Shown in pieces: positions 35,816-50,640 of a DNA stretch of 64,000 nucleotides. The stretch is from the NCBI RefSeq assembly GCF_964340395.1, contig NC_135551.1, positions 14,715,003-14,779,002 on the forward strand, written 5' to 3'. Position 1 is the stretch's first letter. Each line of letters begins with the position of its first letter. Made by a program: the position numbers and the translations under genes. The notes beneath the pieces are model-generated. The model had not been told where the DNA came from and made no database searches. It saw nothing but the letters and a program-made list of their open reading frames with translations. Source of the DNA: Glandiceps talaboti. Taxonomy: Eukaryota; Hemichordata; Enteropneusta; Spengelidae.

Positions 35816-36794
35816 CTTAGTTATCAATTATATTATAAAAATTGAATTATCACTACATTATTAGCAAACGTGCACACAACTCTCTGCAATCATGACAATC
35901 CAGTTATTACCCTATAAAGACTACAAGACTTGACGTGAAATGTTTTCATGCAACATCGAATTTCATTTTATGTATTTATATTGTAAAACTGTCACCAATC
36001 ATCGCGGAAGTGTTGGGAACTAGCTGTCAAAAGAAAAACCCTTTCTGAATGACCTGTAAAAATCACGTTCATGTGACTTTTGTCACCAGTCGGTTACTCA
36101 CACTCAAACATTGGTGGCGCTCTTACTCAAGGTGGAGCTGGAACAACACTGCACTGTTCGCTTTCTCCTACATTAAGGCAAACACTTTCGATTAGATGAG
36201 GTATCAATTCCAGTGAAAAAGTTTTTATGTGAAGATAAATATAACAACGACAAACAAACAAACATCACTCACAAGCTGTCTGCTTAGAATTTAGCCATCT
36301 TTGTAAACGTTTGCAGCATGCACACCACAAATATAAAAACATACACATGCATGGTAGACTTTGCAGTTTGTCAAACATTAGAATTTCGAAGTTAGTACAC
36401 ATTCTCTTTTACTGAAATTACAGAAAAGGCATTTTTAAAAATAAACCAAATTCGGAATTTGGTATTAAAGTATTATAACTGTATATTAGTCAAAGGTTCT
36501 TTGTTCTTTATGATGATCATGTCAAATGGTAAGCAGTCGAAAACTTTCAGGTTAGGCCTAAGAGGAAAAATTGTCCCGATTACGGTCAATTTTAAAATAG
36601 GTGGGGTAGGTAGATCTTTTTATTTTATTATTTTAAAAAATATATGTTTTCATATGTGAGTGTCTAGTTCAGGTAGTTATGTTTTCCTATATTTTCCATA
36701 TTATCGCTCTGTTATTGGTTTCTTCTCATCAGATGTACAACCATTACAGATTGGAAGAACACTTCAATATTGTTTTTTGCCTTCCGTAAGCAAT

Positions 36795-36813
36795 GATATA
36801 TATTAGGGGAGGA

Positions 36814-36884
<71 letters not shown>

Positions 36885-37210
36885 ATCATTTTCTTTTTCA
36901 AAAAACGGCGGGCTCAATTCAAACGAAATTTGGTACACGTGTTTCGCAGGGTAATGGCAAGAACTGACTAGGTCTTGGCGAACATTCCATGAATATTAAT
37001 GATCAATTTACGTAATTAATATTTTTTTGGTAATTTGGCTATATTCCCAGAATGCATGCAGCTTCAAATTCAATATAATTTGGTATATACATTTGCTATT
37101 ATGACAAAGTGCATCTGTCCTGAAAATATTGCTTTTGATCTTAACAAGTTATCGGCATGTTTTCGGTAATTAGATCTGTACGTCACAACAAATAAAGGCA
37201 TTGTTTGTGG
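36795..37210 (-). mobile_element. fragment of the TACCTCCCGTAAGGG element family with (GT)n
   Basis: Reverse-complement match to the right part of the element at 57870-59106: (GT)n at 36818-36884, then tcatcattttctttt, then ctcaattcaaacgaaatttgg. Sister fragments lie at about 50100-50430 and 62880-63130 plus 63510-63670. The GT microsatellites of the spacers thus come from this element. Confidence 0.65.
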
Positions 37211-37259
37211 TCAGGATATGTTGCCTAAAGTAGTTCGACGACGCGAATATTTGTTTTTA

Positions 37260-37570
37260 ATTTCTAATTGTTCATGATTAGCTCTACAGTTGTCTTTACT
37301 GAAGTTACTGTACCAGTTAATGTAGGTTGACTTATTTTGTGTTTTCTCTTGGATCTGCAGACTGTATTGGTTGGAAAAACATGGAACAAAATCAAAGTGG
37401 GGGTATTTCAGTGATGCGCACTGACCAGAAACAATTGCTTCTTTTTCAGTCAAACCAGACCAGCTTCAATGTCCGGGTCAAATCACCAGCTTTCTACCGA
37501 AAATTCATTCTGGAGAATTCGCCATGATAAATCCATACAATCTCTTCTTCGATCAAAATTGAAAACCTTC
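37260..37570 (+). other. spacer block conserved after C, D and E, with exon-like signals
   Basis: Contains tcttggatctgcag followed by actgtattggttggaaaaac and, further on, ctttttcag followed by an open stretch. Related sequence occurs at 16420-16600, 50435-50620 and 63730-64000. The open frame in C (37327-37527) does not keep its frame in D and E, so I do not call a gene. Confidence 0.35.
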
Positions 37571-37830
37571 TCTCTTTTTTTGTATTTATAAAATCTTTCG
37601 ATACTGAGGGCGAGTTTCCTGCCAGAACGCGCGTGCGTACATCTATTTATATTAACATATTATCAGGACATTGCAAATGAGATAAGTTAAGTAAAAGTTG
37701 TTACTGTGTTGCAATGTTGGACTAGCTCTAGTACTTAGTGCTCAAATAAGCACCAAAGTAACCAAAACGTTTCTTTACGGATCCTACCATATTCCTGTAC
37801 AGGTGTGCCCATTTCCAGCTATTTTTCAAA

Positions 37831-38078
37831 AATCACAGATATAGAGCTAAATAAAAATTATCATTATGTTCAAATGATACCAATAAGCAATCCTAATATT
37901 TGTTCTGTATGCATGGATAAATGTACGTATGTCTGTGTGTATCTGTAAATTTGAAATCACAGATATAGAGCTAAATAAAAAATATCATTATGTTCAAATG
38001 ATACAAATAAGCAATCCTAACATTTGTTCTGTATGCATGGGTAAATGTACGTATGTCTGTGTGTATCTGTAAATTTGA
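37831..38078 (+). repeat. 124-bp tandem duplication
   Basis: Two copies starting aatcacagatatagagctaa, at 37831 and 37955, with only a few differences. Confidence 0.92.
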
Positions 38079-38739
38079 ATAATTTCATTTCAAAAAACCA
38101 TTACACCTAGGCCTGTTCCACTACATACTTAGATTGATATCACAAAGTCCTTTTAGATTTCTTATAGTTTGACACACTTTTTTGCCAATTCAGGGGTATA
38201 TCATGTACTAATAGCTTACTATAGATAAGATTGTTGCATTTCAGCAATTATTATGTGTAGGAACAAAAAACTCAAGATTACCCTTACGGAAGGTATTAAT
38301 ACCAGTTTAAATCTTGTTTTAAGTTGATGTCAGTTTCCGCATTCACTGTTTCTTCCGAAACTTCACAACTTTCGCGATTGTATTGGTCTTTTTTCCCGAA
38401 TACGCATAAAAAGGTTTAGGGTTGGTTTGAAAAACTAGGTGGGGTCAGGTAACCGGAACCAAACTATTTTTAGGCCTTATTGGATGGTGTAGTGTGTATT
38501 GCCGAATAACATTATATTATTAAGGGGGATATGTTTATATATAGTGCAGCAAATTCTGCCTTTGTATATTTCATAAGCAATCAAAATAGACAAAATATTA
38601 ATCATGTTATGTTATTAAATAATTACTTTTTTATTGCAACATCCTCCATTTTAATGTCCCCTGTCTTTCGTTAAGTTTTCATCGTTCTTTCTTTGTTTTT
38701 GTTGTGTCGGGCCAACAGTTTCACAATTACACAGGCTTC

Positions 38740-38905
38740 GCTAAATCACTTAGACAACTTGTCAGATCCTGAAGTCCAATCCCAATATGTGATGCGCCCT
38801 CAATTTCTGACGCGAGTTGACAGATTTTCGGATTGAGGAACCGATGAGGGCGCATTGTACAAGGAGATTGGACATCATTTTATTAGCATGTAGTGTTTAA
38901 CATAA
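38740..38905. mobile_element. degenerate relic of the long-armed foldback family
   Basis: gatgcgccctca at about 38790 and gatgagggcgcattgtacaa at about 38844 are inverted and match the inner arms of the element at 35374-35756 (gtgcgccctcatcgacc). Outer arms are decayed. Confidence 0.55.
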
Positions 38906-39059
38906 ATTACATATTATGGGTATTGATCTTGTCATACTGAAGAATAAAACAATTATGACTTATGGGTTAACTTATTTTCTAAAATATTTGTGAACATTAC
39001 TGTTAGAGAACTGTCACTGTTGGCTACCAAGTACAGAATAAGATAGAGAGTCATTCATT

Positions 39060-42030
39060 GCGAAATAGTCACACAGCAAATGGTGAAGAGAGAAGAGAAA
39101 AAAAGAGAAGAGAAAAGAAGTTGTATAGAGACTAACAGGACAGAAAGGACAGAGAATAGAACTGAAAAAAATCATATTTTGTTCTTGTCCCCCCCCCATT
39201 TTTTATTTCGCCCGCCCGCCCCGCCTGACTATTCCACTGGAGATGAGAAACACACACAAAAAAGGTCACCCTAACGATGGTAACAGAATTATAATATTTA
39301 TAGGTTAACTTATTGTCTAAACTATTTGTGAGCATTATTGTTAGGGAACTGTCACTGTTGGCTACCAAGTACAGAATAAGAGAGTCATTCATTGCGAAAT
39401 AGTCGTACAGCAAATGGTGAAGACATTTAGCGAAACAAGTGACAATATGAGAGAGTCTAAAAGCAAGAATGCTGGATTGAGTCTAGTAATTAATATTAAC
39501 TTGGATAACCCCTCACATACCATAGATTCAACATATAATGGATTATAGGACAAGTGATTGTGTTTCAGCAGATGATGTTGTTCATGTACAACTAGCATAG
39601 TAAGCATTAAACTACTCAGTGGTGATATATATTAAGATACGTTAATGCTGAACTATACATTCAGACATAATTTATGCGCATGTGTAGATGATCTGGACCC
39701 GGTCGACAGAGGTCGTACAAACAACACGGATAATTTCACATATGAATATGTTACTACGATTGTGTTCCCTTGTCAAATAATCTAGACCTTCCAGTTAATG
39801 GACTAATAAGTAGGTATTGTGACATAAATATTCGATTAACATCAAGGGAGAACCGGACATGTTTATTCATATAGTGAAATCTGAGTTCCCCATCAAATAA
39901 TAAGTGAAGTATTGATGATGACATAGTGGTACGGCAAATGGTCAAGGCATTTAGCGACACCAATGCCATTATCACATAGAAAGCCTAACAACAGGACCGC
40001 TTGAGTAGTAAATTAATACTGGTCATACTAACTTGGTGTTTTTAGATGGAATTGAAATAAAAATTGTTTGTCAAGGAGTAATTGTTGCATACACTAATTT
40101 AAATGCAATCATGACTATTCTTTGAAATCATTATTGAAATCATTCAGTGTATCTAAATTTTACCACCATTGAAATGATTTGGACAATTAATTTGTTTAAA
40201 CATCCAACATTTCCTGTTTGTAAATCATATACTGCATAATAGTTATAATAGTCATATATCTCATGCTGGTGAAGATTGCGTGCCACCAACTAATCATACG
40301 TAGTGCCATTATGTTAGAAAATAATTTAGTCAAAACATTTATACTGTATCAAGAAATGGGAAAACATCTATTGCGGTGGTCACTTCAAACAAAAGAGTAA
40401 ACTTTATAATGGTGTAAATGAGTAAACATAATGACATTTGTTTTGGAAATTGGAGTATCTGAAGCGTAATTAATGTATGCACATCTATCGAGGTTGCAAG
40501 TTTCACAAGAAAGACGTTTATCATAATTGATATGAATCATGCTATTATAAAAGATATATACTCAGGGCAGCTCAAGTAAGTACTAAAGTAACCAAAATGT
40601 TTCTTTCCGGATCCTACCATATTACTGTACAGGTGTGCCAATTCCCAGCTATTTTTAAAAGAAGGGTCACACTGGAGGAGGAGGGGGGGGGTATTGCAGA
40701 TAGACGAGGTTACACTTATTTTGATAAACATCTTTATATTGGGCTGGTGATGAATGATTGAGTTTCGGCCACGTCAGTGATGTGACTTTCAATGATTCAA
40801 TACAATTTGTGTTTGCAACATTTGCGTGTCATTTACATGAGTGAATATCAATCATAAATTGAAACTAACACGCGGACAGTTATTGCTTATTTTGAATGTG
40901 AGATACGTATTATTGATCTATACATGTTTAGTCGATAATACTTTATTTACATCAATGTTTTAAATGTCAGCATAATAAACTGTCGACTACACACGAATAC
41001 GAACATATATCAACATGTTAAAGTTTGTTAGGTGATGATGATTAATATGAAGGGACTACTTGAAGTGTTTGTTTAAATAGTGAAAACTGCTTACTCAGTA
41101 TTAGAAATACATATGTGTATACAGTTTGTGTATACTATACATTTAAGTCAGAAACTTTAACAATCTATCAGTTGGATATGTTTTCCTTCACACCTCTACC
41201 ATAAATGTCTGAACTGATGGAAGTACAGAAAGTTGTTGAAAGTGACATATTAATAGTCATTATTAAAGAGTTTGATAACTAACGGTGTAGTTTTGTTAAT
41301 GTCATTGCTCTGATTTGTCCCATATGTCGATGCTTATTTTGCCTTGTCTAAAAAACTACCGGTTCTGATATACGTCGGTTTGTTTTAAATATCATTATCA
41401 ACATGCAGACAAGAACATCTGGTAACGTTTTCATAATTAGATGGTGACAAAACCAAAACGGATACACCTGTATGTATACCGAGGGACAGACACACTCCGG
41501 TATTACGCACAAAATGTCACTCCCCTACCCTCAACCCATTACATGTGCAAACATTTCATGCATAACCACCATCACTACCGTCACCACCGTTACTACCAAT
41601 TCACCTCACCAACATATACTTTTTATTTGACAAGGGAACACAATCGTAGTAACATATTCATATGGGGCAAAGGTTGTCATACCTTTTTTTCTGAAAGGTC
41701 CAAATGTGAACATTATAAAACTGTTATGTTGACTATGAAAAGATAAGCTTTGAAGTTGAAACGTTTCAATACTCCATTCTCCACAACCGCTTTGACTGCA
41801 TTGTCTGTACGACCGCTTTTGGCGCTGTACAGAGTGTCTACCCATTCACATAAATTGTCTTAAATGTGTAGTTTAGGTCAAGAAAGGTACAACCAGAGTT
41901 AATTTATATATTTCTATATCAACACGCTTAATTCAGATGTCTAGCCCCAGTTCACAATCGTACTACGTAAATAAGAACATCTGTTGAAAATCAATCACTT
42001 AATATCTTATATTCCATTATATTTTGACTC
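39060..42030. other. C-D spacer with inverted segments
   Basis: No gene seen. Two minus-strand copies of the repeated spacer block (39360-39540 and 39800-40070) face a plus copy at 42030. The segment about 39785-41650 is present in the D-E spacer in reverse orientation (about 53480-55230), while the flanking 39270-39780 is in the same orientation as 52970-53480. A purine-rich run near 39080-39130 and C-rich run at 39188-39230 also recur at 52810-52930. Confidence 0.75.
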
Positions 42031-42911
42031 TAAGGTATGTAAGGGGTTATCATGTCATAACTTATTATTTCAATTCCATCTAAAAACATCAAGTTAGTAT
42101 GACCAGTATTAATTTACTACTCAAGCGGTCCTGTTGTTAGGCTCTCCATGTGACAATGTCATTAGTGTCGCTAAATGTCTTGACCATTTGCCGTACCACT
42201 ATGTCATCATCAATACTTCACTTATTTTGTGATGGGGAACTCAGATTTCACTATATGAATAAACATGTCCGGTTCTCCCTTGATGTTAATCGAATATTTA
42301 TGTCGTCAATGGTACACACAGGCATACTATATTACATATTCGCTTTGATTTCATCATCACCTAAAGATTCTAACGCTGGTACATCTTTGTGTTTGCGTGT
42401 TTACAACAAATGTTTATTAACCTGACATTTGAAATGCAGACTCAAATACATAATTATCAACTCAACATGTAAAATCAACCATAAAGATCTCCCATTTAAT
42501 GTTAGTAATAAATTTCTGCGTGTTAGAGTCAATTTATGATATCATACGCTCCCTGGTAAACGGAACACAACTATTACAAATGCGTATAACACAACAAAAG
42601 TTAGTACGTGGAGGCTCTTACTTGAGTACGGAGTCACATATATTTGGTCGGTATGACGCCGTTCCAAGTCAGAGATCCAAGTTGTTTCAGATATGCGAGC
42701 AATGTATTACCAGGTTGTCAACCTTCGTTAACTGACAAGCCCGCATAGTAGTGTACGTGTGTAATAAACACACATTGTTCACCTTACACATACTAACTTG
42801 CTAACATACCGGTACTATAATGATTAATGGTTTACAGTGGCATGCATTTTTTAACCAATATGAGAAATGTTCCATAAATGTATTACTTACATAGCAACGC
42901 ATTCCAATTTT

Positions 42912-43052
42912 ACTAGCACGAAGGTGGAGCTGTTGTCACGCAAATAGAGTGTATATAACGGGGGTGATTCATTTCATCTTATTCATAACACCGTACGTCA
43001 AGAAGATCATCGCCAACTTTTGAAGAAGAGAAAAGTGTAATCGTTATTTGAG
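42912..43052 (+). promoter_or_regulatory. promoter and non-coding leader exon of gene D
   Basis: The block tagcacgaaggtggagctgt and tgtcacgcaaatagagtg precede TATATAA at 42952-42958. The leader exon starts near 42983 and ends at 43052 before donor GTATGTG. No ATG in the leader. Confidence 0.75.
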
Positions 43053-44155
43053 GTATGTGATCTCTGGTTTATGTGCTATCGCCAGACACCCGATCTTGTA
43101 TATGCTGTCAATGAGTTTGTCTTTCATTTTTTGTGAAGTTTTTATATTGACAAAATACTTGTTTGGCGTATATGATTAGTATAATTGTTTCATAGTTTAC
43201 AATTCATGCAATATATATCATGAACAGTATCTCGATTAGATTTGACAGAAAGTTGTACATTTGTATGTGCAACGGTAACCACTTGAGTTGAGAGAAATCG
43301 TCATCTGGCTCAACAAAAATCTCTTCGAGATTAGTATATTTTGATGTAGTTAGGCTATCTTGAGAATACAAACCTCAAATTTAACACAATATTTACATGT
43401 ATGATGTAGTTTTAGTTGTGATGTTTATAGCAAAAATAGCAAGTTTTGATAATTAGACAATTATGTTTACAATACAAGCTTTAAATTTCGGATAATTTAG
43501 TACTAACATACATTGATGGTAAAGAAGTGCATATGTCCTTTAAAGCATGTTGACGTAGCTCATAATCTTAATGATTCGTTTGCATAATTAATTTAACAAA
43601 GGCAACCGTTTTACAAATAGAAAAGAAAACTGGACTTAAGTGTTAATATGTTTGTAACTACCGTTTCATGCTTTTGCAAAAAGACATGGCATGGAACTTA
43701 TGAAATCAGAAGCGCTTCTCTTTTTAATAGTATACCCGGGGTATTGGCATAAATACAATAATTCTAGAGGTCATATATAGCCAATGACGGTTTCAATTAA
43801 ACGTTTAGTTTGGTTATAGTCTGTAAGTAGGTAGGAGTCGGCTCATTATAACATGACGCTCATTATGCTAGATGACTTTGATGACGATGTCACACGCTAA
43901 CAGAGCTGATAGAGTGCCTGGTTAATTGTTGTTTTATAGTGTATTACTGATTTTATATCCTGATATTGGACTGTGATATTATGAATATTCCAGGGGAAAT
44001 CTGTCTCTGTAGCTTTGAAAATAATTATGTTTAGTGGACTGTATTTGAGAATATATTAACTTGGTATACATTGGTAAGCGTCGAGATTCTAAAAATTAGC
44101 ACTATAAGTTTTATTATCTAACTCAGTGTCGTTTCATATAATTCTAGAATCAATC

Positions 44156-47100
44156 ATGAAGACTCTGTATGTTCTGCTTGCATTATGTGTCGTCGTTGCG
44201 GTTGCAGAGAGTGCAGGTAAGGACTCACGTTGTTGAAACTAATACATTGTCAATTGCTCAGGAGATAATACTGTCTGCTTATGTGTTTTTTTCCAAGGGA
44301 TGGATTCTTCATACAGAATCTAGTAATAAGGAAATTACAGAAACATAATTTCCATACGAAGCTTTCAATTACAAAGTCCCCGTTTTATCTTTGACATTAC
44401 CCAAAATGAACACCAATGTGATAGCTGTGTTAGGGCTAACGTGCAGCGGCTCGGAAGATTGTGTATGATTAGTTCGCTCCTAATTAGTATTTTTTCATGT
44501 GTGCGTTGTAGAAAAAATGTACAGTTTTGTCGATATTTATCTATTGCCTATCCAGCTATATTGTTACTATACACGCCATCATTTGACTGTTGCTATGGGC
44601 GTGGTCTTCGTGCTAGGCATATATGCTTACATTTGTGTAATGTTTATTCACTTGCTTATTAAATTCCTGTTGTTATCCTTGCAATATACGCCATCATTTG
44701 ACTGTTGCTATTGGCCTGGTCCTGTTGCCAGGGATATTTGCATACAGTTTTGAATATTTACTCACTTGCGAACCAGATGTTATTATTTTGGGAAAATATA
44801 CTGGCATTCTATTATTGCCAAGGGCGTGGCCGTGGTTGCCAGGACCAATTAGTCTCTTGAGATATAAGTTTTTGACATTCACATTTTTAAACTCAATTTG
44901 AATATTGCTGATGACACATGCTTGATATTTTTCATCTACATAGTAACTACCAGCCCCATCTGCATAGTAGCTTTGGAATTAAAGATCTTTGACGAAAAAG
45001 TCGCATTTTTAGACCTAATATTCCTGATGTTCCTATTTTGGTTATTTAACATAATCATTTAAGTCAAATATTTAGAACAGTTTTCTACTTACTATGTCAA
45101 ATATTTATGGTTATTACTTGTTTCCACTCAATAAAATAATTTGTCTTTCATTTTTGTTTCCTCTTTTGCCTTTTTAATAGGCCTGGTTAGGAATAAAAAG
45201 TTAAAGTTACATAACGGATGTTATCACTTAATTCTAAAACTTGATAACCCCCAACCCCCAACCCCCACATATTCAATATTCACATGACAGGTATGTTTTG
45301 ATTGTGACTCAATGTGGACTGCTTGAAGATCTCGGGTTAGCACTATCATAATTATAATTATTGACTACACAGGGTAAATATATTCCAAAAGGAGTTTAAT
45401 AGCATCTTGACAGTGAAAGGTAGGGGGAAGCTTGAGAAGGGAATATATACATCTCTTCCGAGGGGTCCTAGAGGGTCTCCCCATATATAGAAGCCAAGGA
45501 GGTGTTTAACTCTGAAAAATCAATTGTGAGACTATTCGGACATTTTCAGAAAATAATTTCAAAGGTTTACAAGACAGCACCAACATGTAAAAAGCAACTA
45601 CATAGGGTTAAATATTTTTTGAATATAGTTTGATAGCATCTTGATAGCCAATATTTAGACTATTCAGACCATTTGATGCAATAACTTGAATCCATGCTTT
45701 ACAAGACAGCACCATCAAGTATCAGAAACTATTCTTTATAACTCACACAAGGTTGAAATATGTTCTTAAATGGCATCATTATATACATGTAGTAAAGGTC
45801 AGCACATCTAATGGTAGTATCATTGGTAGGGGAGATTTGGAGTTTAAGGCAATTTTAGACTATCTAGGCAACCATTTCACATCTTTAAAAGACAATATCA
45901 TCTCAAATTAGAATAGGTTGAAAATATTCAAGAAAACTTTAATACTATTATGACAGTAAAAAGGTTGTTGGTTCATCTGATTGTTGGTTGAATGCATGAG
46001 TGACCTCTGGGGTGAAGGAGTCCTGGGGGTTTTTGCCCCGGCTGATCTGTAGTTGTTTGTTTCTATTAAGACAATGTTTAGGTTATCCATGGCCTTTCAG
46101 GTAATATTTCCAAGCTTCGAAAAGCTAACGTAAATGTAAGGTTTATATGAGTTTCCCTAACATAAAAGGGGCCCGTAACATTGGTTTAGGGGCATTAATA
46201 TTGCATGTATAGTAAAGTAATTGGTATGTTAGAGAACATTAGGTGGTCATACTGAGTGTATAATAGAAACTGGACGCTGATGAGATGTGGTGATTTGTAG
46301 TGTCAGTAGACACTACAAACTATTACTACTGTAAAAGTTAAACTCCAAAAGATTTTCAAATGATTGTGGATCCTTAATGTTTCATTAATGTATCATTCCT
46401 ACCTTGATGTCGTACGACATCTTGAACTTTTTAACATACATTCATTTAACAGATATTTACAGTTACGTGCAGACCGTCATTTTGACGTAGCATCGTCCGA
46501 TACAGAACGCGCATCTAAACCTCTCTATTACTAAATAATATTATAGTATGCCCGGGCCCTCCCTAGGCCGCGGCCGGTAATCATGATGTCGACTTTCTTC
46601 AGTGCTTTAAGACTTGACATGTTTGTGTAGATCTGCAATGTGTAGTATTACTACACTGTAGTAGTAAAAGTTAATGAAGCAGAATATCAAGGGTGGGTAA
46701 TACTTCCATGAAGGAGTGAAGATTGCTAGGCTGAGTAGAGTGCAAAGTTACTTATGGGCGGCGTCATCAGAATGTCATTCATACTCTATCCAATCAAACA
46801 CAACCTTGCGAGAACAGCATTGTAAAGTCATTATTTAGATATCATAATATATCATTTACAATAGTTTCTAAGTATTTCATCTAACTTGACGAGTATATCT
46901 CGAAAAATGTTAGCTGTGACTTCCATATTAATATTAGGTATTGTATATAGTCCCAACCCAACCAAACAGTTCAACCCTACCCCTCCCACAACCCCCACCC
47001 CTATTGTCTATGCTAAAACTCAGTTGGTAACCTGTAAATGTTGTGACACATATATTCCAGGAATATGTGATCAATCATGCTTGCAAATAAAATGACCAAT

Positions 47101-47398
47101 TTGATTAATTTTTGTTAATTACTACATTTGGCGAACTTGAAATAAAGAGGTTTATATAAAAGAAGTGACAGTGATCTTATATGCAATATATTTATTCTTT
47201 ACCCTTCCAGTAACTTTGGAAGATGCGACCTTAGGCGTTGTTATTTCCTTGGTACCTGACAAAAAAATAAATGACAACTGGATCGACAATTTGATTCATG
47301 GCTTGGATGTTGGCGTAGCAGATTGTGATTGTTGTATATTGACCAACTGCATACCATGCGCGTGTCCTGCAGGCTGTCCCAATCTTCAAGGATGTTGA
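44156..47398 (+). CDS. gene D: secreted cysteine-rich peptide precursor, 82 aa (eight Cys)
   Basis: Exon 2 is 44148-44216 (acceptor TTCTAG; ATG 44156; donor GTAAGG; phase 1). Exon 3 is 47211-47415 (acceptor TTCCAG; stop TGA 47396). The signal peptide is MKTLYVLLALCVVVAVAES. The propeptide-like part VTLEDATLGVVISLVPDKK is followed by a diverged linker (INDNWIDNLIHGLDVGVAD). The tail has Cys at 59, 61, 62, 67, 70, 72, 76 and 82 with CACPAGCP. The last loop is five residues, as in A, against three in B and C. The changes cluster in the linker and between Cys, as in peptide families under diversifying selection, but no rate test was run. AATAAA at 47400-47405; GTCAGT donor at 47416. Introns: 43053-44147 and 44217-47210; the latter has no recognised gene in 45200-46850. 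Confidence 0.78.
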
Positions 47399-47434
47399 AA
47401 ATAAACACTCGAAAGGTCAGTATTTGTATCTCAC

Positions 47435-47860
47435 TATATCACATCACATTACAACACTTCACATATGATATGATATGATATAATATATATTATATCATAT
47501 CATATCATCATATCACATCATATCACATCATATCATATCATATCATATCATATCATATCATATCATATCATATCATATCATATCATACCATATCCTTTAA
47601 TATCATATCACGTCACATCAGTTCACATCACATCACTTCACCTCATACCATACCACACAATACCACTTTACAAGACACGACATATCATATTACGCTACAT
47701 ATCATGTCACATCTTATTGCCTAACATCACAAAACAACTCACATCACATGCCATCATATAACATCGCATTGCATCACATCACGTGAAATGATATGGCATC
47801 ACATCAAATCGCATATCATATCATATCACACCACACCATATATCATATCATCATCACACA
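47435..47860. repeat. pentanucleotide arrays in intron 3 of gene D
   Basis: Short (ATGAT)n, then a longer (ATCAT)n at about 47490-47590, then CATCA-type degenerate sequence. Same location and strand switch as in B and C. Confidence 0.88.
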
Positions 47861-48106
47861 ATACTGCTTGTATTTTAACCTTGTTTATGTCAACATTTTG
47901 TTGTTAGTACAATATTTGTTTGAAGAATCACGATGTTGAATAAATAACAAACAAATGGTTTTGCAATTATCTCATTTGTATCATTCTCTTGTGCTTCATA
48001 ATAGCTGTCATCAAAGTATGTACAGTGAAGTTAGGAAGGATATCTAGATTCGTAGGTGTTAAAAGTATAGTAAAGTTGCTCGGACTCTATGTTCACTCTC
48101 TTGCAG

Positions 48107-48150
48107 GTCACCAATTGAATATAACACGTGGTTTTAGAAGATACTGTTAG
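48107..48150 (+). CDS. gene D exon 4: alternative terminal exon
   Basis: Identical in sequence to exon 4 of B and C (acceptor CTCTTGCAG; joined frame Gly-HQLNITRGFRRYC; stop TAG 48148). Five 34-bp AATAAA-bearing units follow at about 48172-48337. Confidence 0.5.
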
Positions 48151-48399
48151 ATGCCAACGTTAAAACGTTGTTTTATTATGTCTATCTAATAAATATCATA
48201 CTGTACTTATTATGTCTATCTAATAAATATCATACTGTACTTATTATGTTTATCTAATAAATATCATACTGTACTTATTATGTCTATCTAATAAATATCA
48301 TATTGAACTTATTATGTCTATCTAATAAATATCAATCTCGTCAATGCATAATATATCTTGTGAATGGATATGACTTATTGTAAATTAATGGGAACAAGT

Positions 48400-50146
48400 G
48401 ATTGTTCTTAATTCCTGTGTTAACAAATATACGAAAACGACTATTTGTGCCTAGCCTGTATACCCACGTATAGCTCCTTATATGTAACCTGGGATGTCAT
48501 CATAATAATCATGTTACTTCTACTGGCCTCTCAAAGCACTTAGGATTATCATGTTCTACATCAATAACAACTCCCTGACCCTTGGTAATAGTGCCCTCAT
48601 ACCAGGTCATAAACCATACAGCTGTGTTGACTTGAACACACTCGTGGCTCAAGTTATACACCCTAAAATCATAATCCGGAGAGTCCTATGTGGAATAGTT
48701 GTTGGGTTGTCACTAAACATGGAATTCATCATTGACTGATGATATACAGAAGTTTGACTGTGGATCCATCTAAGTTGTTGTCAGCTGATGACTTTAAAGG
48801 AAGATGACGTCATCCAGCTGTATAACATTACTAACTTGAAATTGTTTGAAGGTCACTGGAATTCTAAACCACGTTAAAACAAGGTTACAATTCTACAGGT
48901 CAATAGACATCATTTATCGTAAACTCAAAGACAATTACGTGTCTTCATTATCCTCTTTCGTAAATATGCAAAGAGATTTCTTACCCAACAATTGGTCACA
49001 ATATGTCAATGCATAGCTTTCTCCATTAACTAACCCACCAGAGCCATGGTTAGAGCTATTGCTCTAATTTCTAGAAATTTAAAAAGCCGAATGTTACTAT
49101 ATTTAAGAAAGTGTGGGTGTGTATGTGGGGGGGGGGGAGGGGTGAATTGCCGAAATAATAAATATAGAAATATCGGTCTATGGTATTTAACATTTGTACA
49201 GAGTTTGGCATCAACCCACGAGCAATCATGTCATGCCAGAACACTTTTACATGGTGATCAAACACTTTAACATGAACAAAGACCGTTAACATGGTGAACA
49301 TAACACATATACATGGTAAACATAACACTATGCCTTTAACAATGTGAACAAACCACTTGAACATGGTAAGCAAAACATTATAACATTCTGAACAAGAACA
49401 CTTGAACATGGTGAATCATTCCCTTAGTTATGAATTATATTATCAAAAGATAACCACACAATCATCACTCACAAGCTGGCTCCTTTGAATTTAGCCATCT
49501 ATAAACGTTTGGAGCATGCACACCACAAATATCAAAACATACACATGCATGGTATACTTGGCAGTGTGTCAAACATTAGAATTTCGAAGATACACTTTCT
49601 CTTTTACTGAAATTACAAAAAGGCATTTGTAAAAATAAACCAAACTCAGAATTTGGTATTAAAGTATTATAACTGTATATTAGTCAAAGGTTCTTTGTAC
49701 TCGGAGCACAAATCACTGTTAGACAGCACAACAGCACAACAGCACAAATCACAGTTAGACAGCACAAATCACAGTTAGACAGCTTTCGACTGCAATGTTG
49801 TTCACTCTGTGATAGATGGCGCTGTTCATTATGATCATGTCAAATGGTAAGCAGTCGAAATCGTCCAGCTTAGGCCCAACAAGAACAATTGTGTGGTTCC
49901 AGTTCCGGTCAATTTTAAAATAGGTGGGGTAGATTTTTTATTTTATTTTTTTCAAATAATTGTTATTCATTTGTGAGTGTCTAATTCAGGTTGTTATGTT
50001 TTCCTATGTTTTTATATGTTCTCTGTGTTATTCGTTTCTTCTAATCAGATGTACAATCATAAAATATTGGAAGAACAGCCTTCCGTAAGAAAGGATATAT
50101 ATTAGGGGAGAAAAGTCTGCGTGTCTGTGCGTGTGTCTGTGTGTAT

Positions 50147-50207
<61 letters not shown>

Positions 50208-50640
50208 TGTATCATCATTTTCTTTTTTAAAAACGGCTTGCTCAATTCAAACGAAATTTGGTACACATGTTTCGCAGGGTAATGGCAAGAACTGATTAGG
50301 TCTTAGCGAACATGGTTTTTGGTTATTTGGCTATATTCCAAGAATGCACGCAGCTTCAAATTCTATATAATTTGGTACATACATTTGCTATTATACCAAA
50401 GCGCATCTGTCCTGAAAATATTGCTTTTAGTTATTTCAGTGATGTGCACTGACCAGGAACAATTCCCTTCTTTTTCAGTCAAACAAGCCCAGCTTCAATG
50501 TCCGGGTCAAATCATCACCTTTCTACCGAAAATTCATTCTGAAGAATTCGCCAAGATAAATCCAAACCATCTCTCAATCTTCTTTGATCAAAATTGAAAA
50601 TCTTCTCTCTTTTTGTATTTAGAAATATTTCAATACCAGC
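48400..50640. other. spacer downstream of gene D
   Basis: Conserved block 48420-48760, G-run at 49125-49140, minisatellite at about 49240-49420, a short run of cagcacaacagcacaaatca repeats at 49725-49790, and a (GT)n element fragment at 50100-50430. The open frames at 48551-48739 and 49046-49270 have no independent support. Confidence 0.55.

Noticed and set aside
39080-39274. Lys/Glu/Arg-rich frame
   Set aside because: A purine-rich low-complexity run (agagaagagaaaag) that recurs at 52810 without a shared frame.
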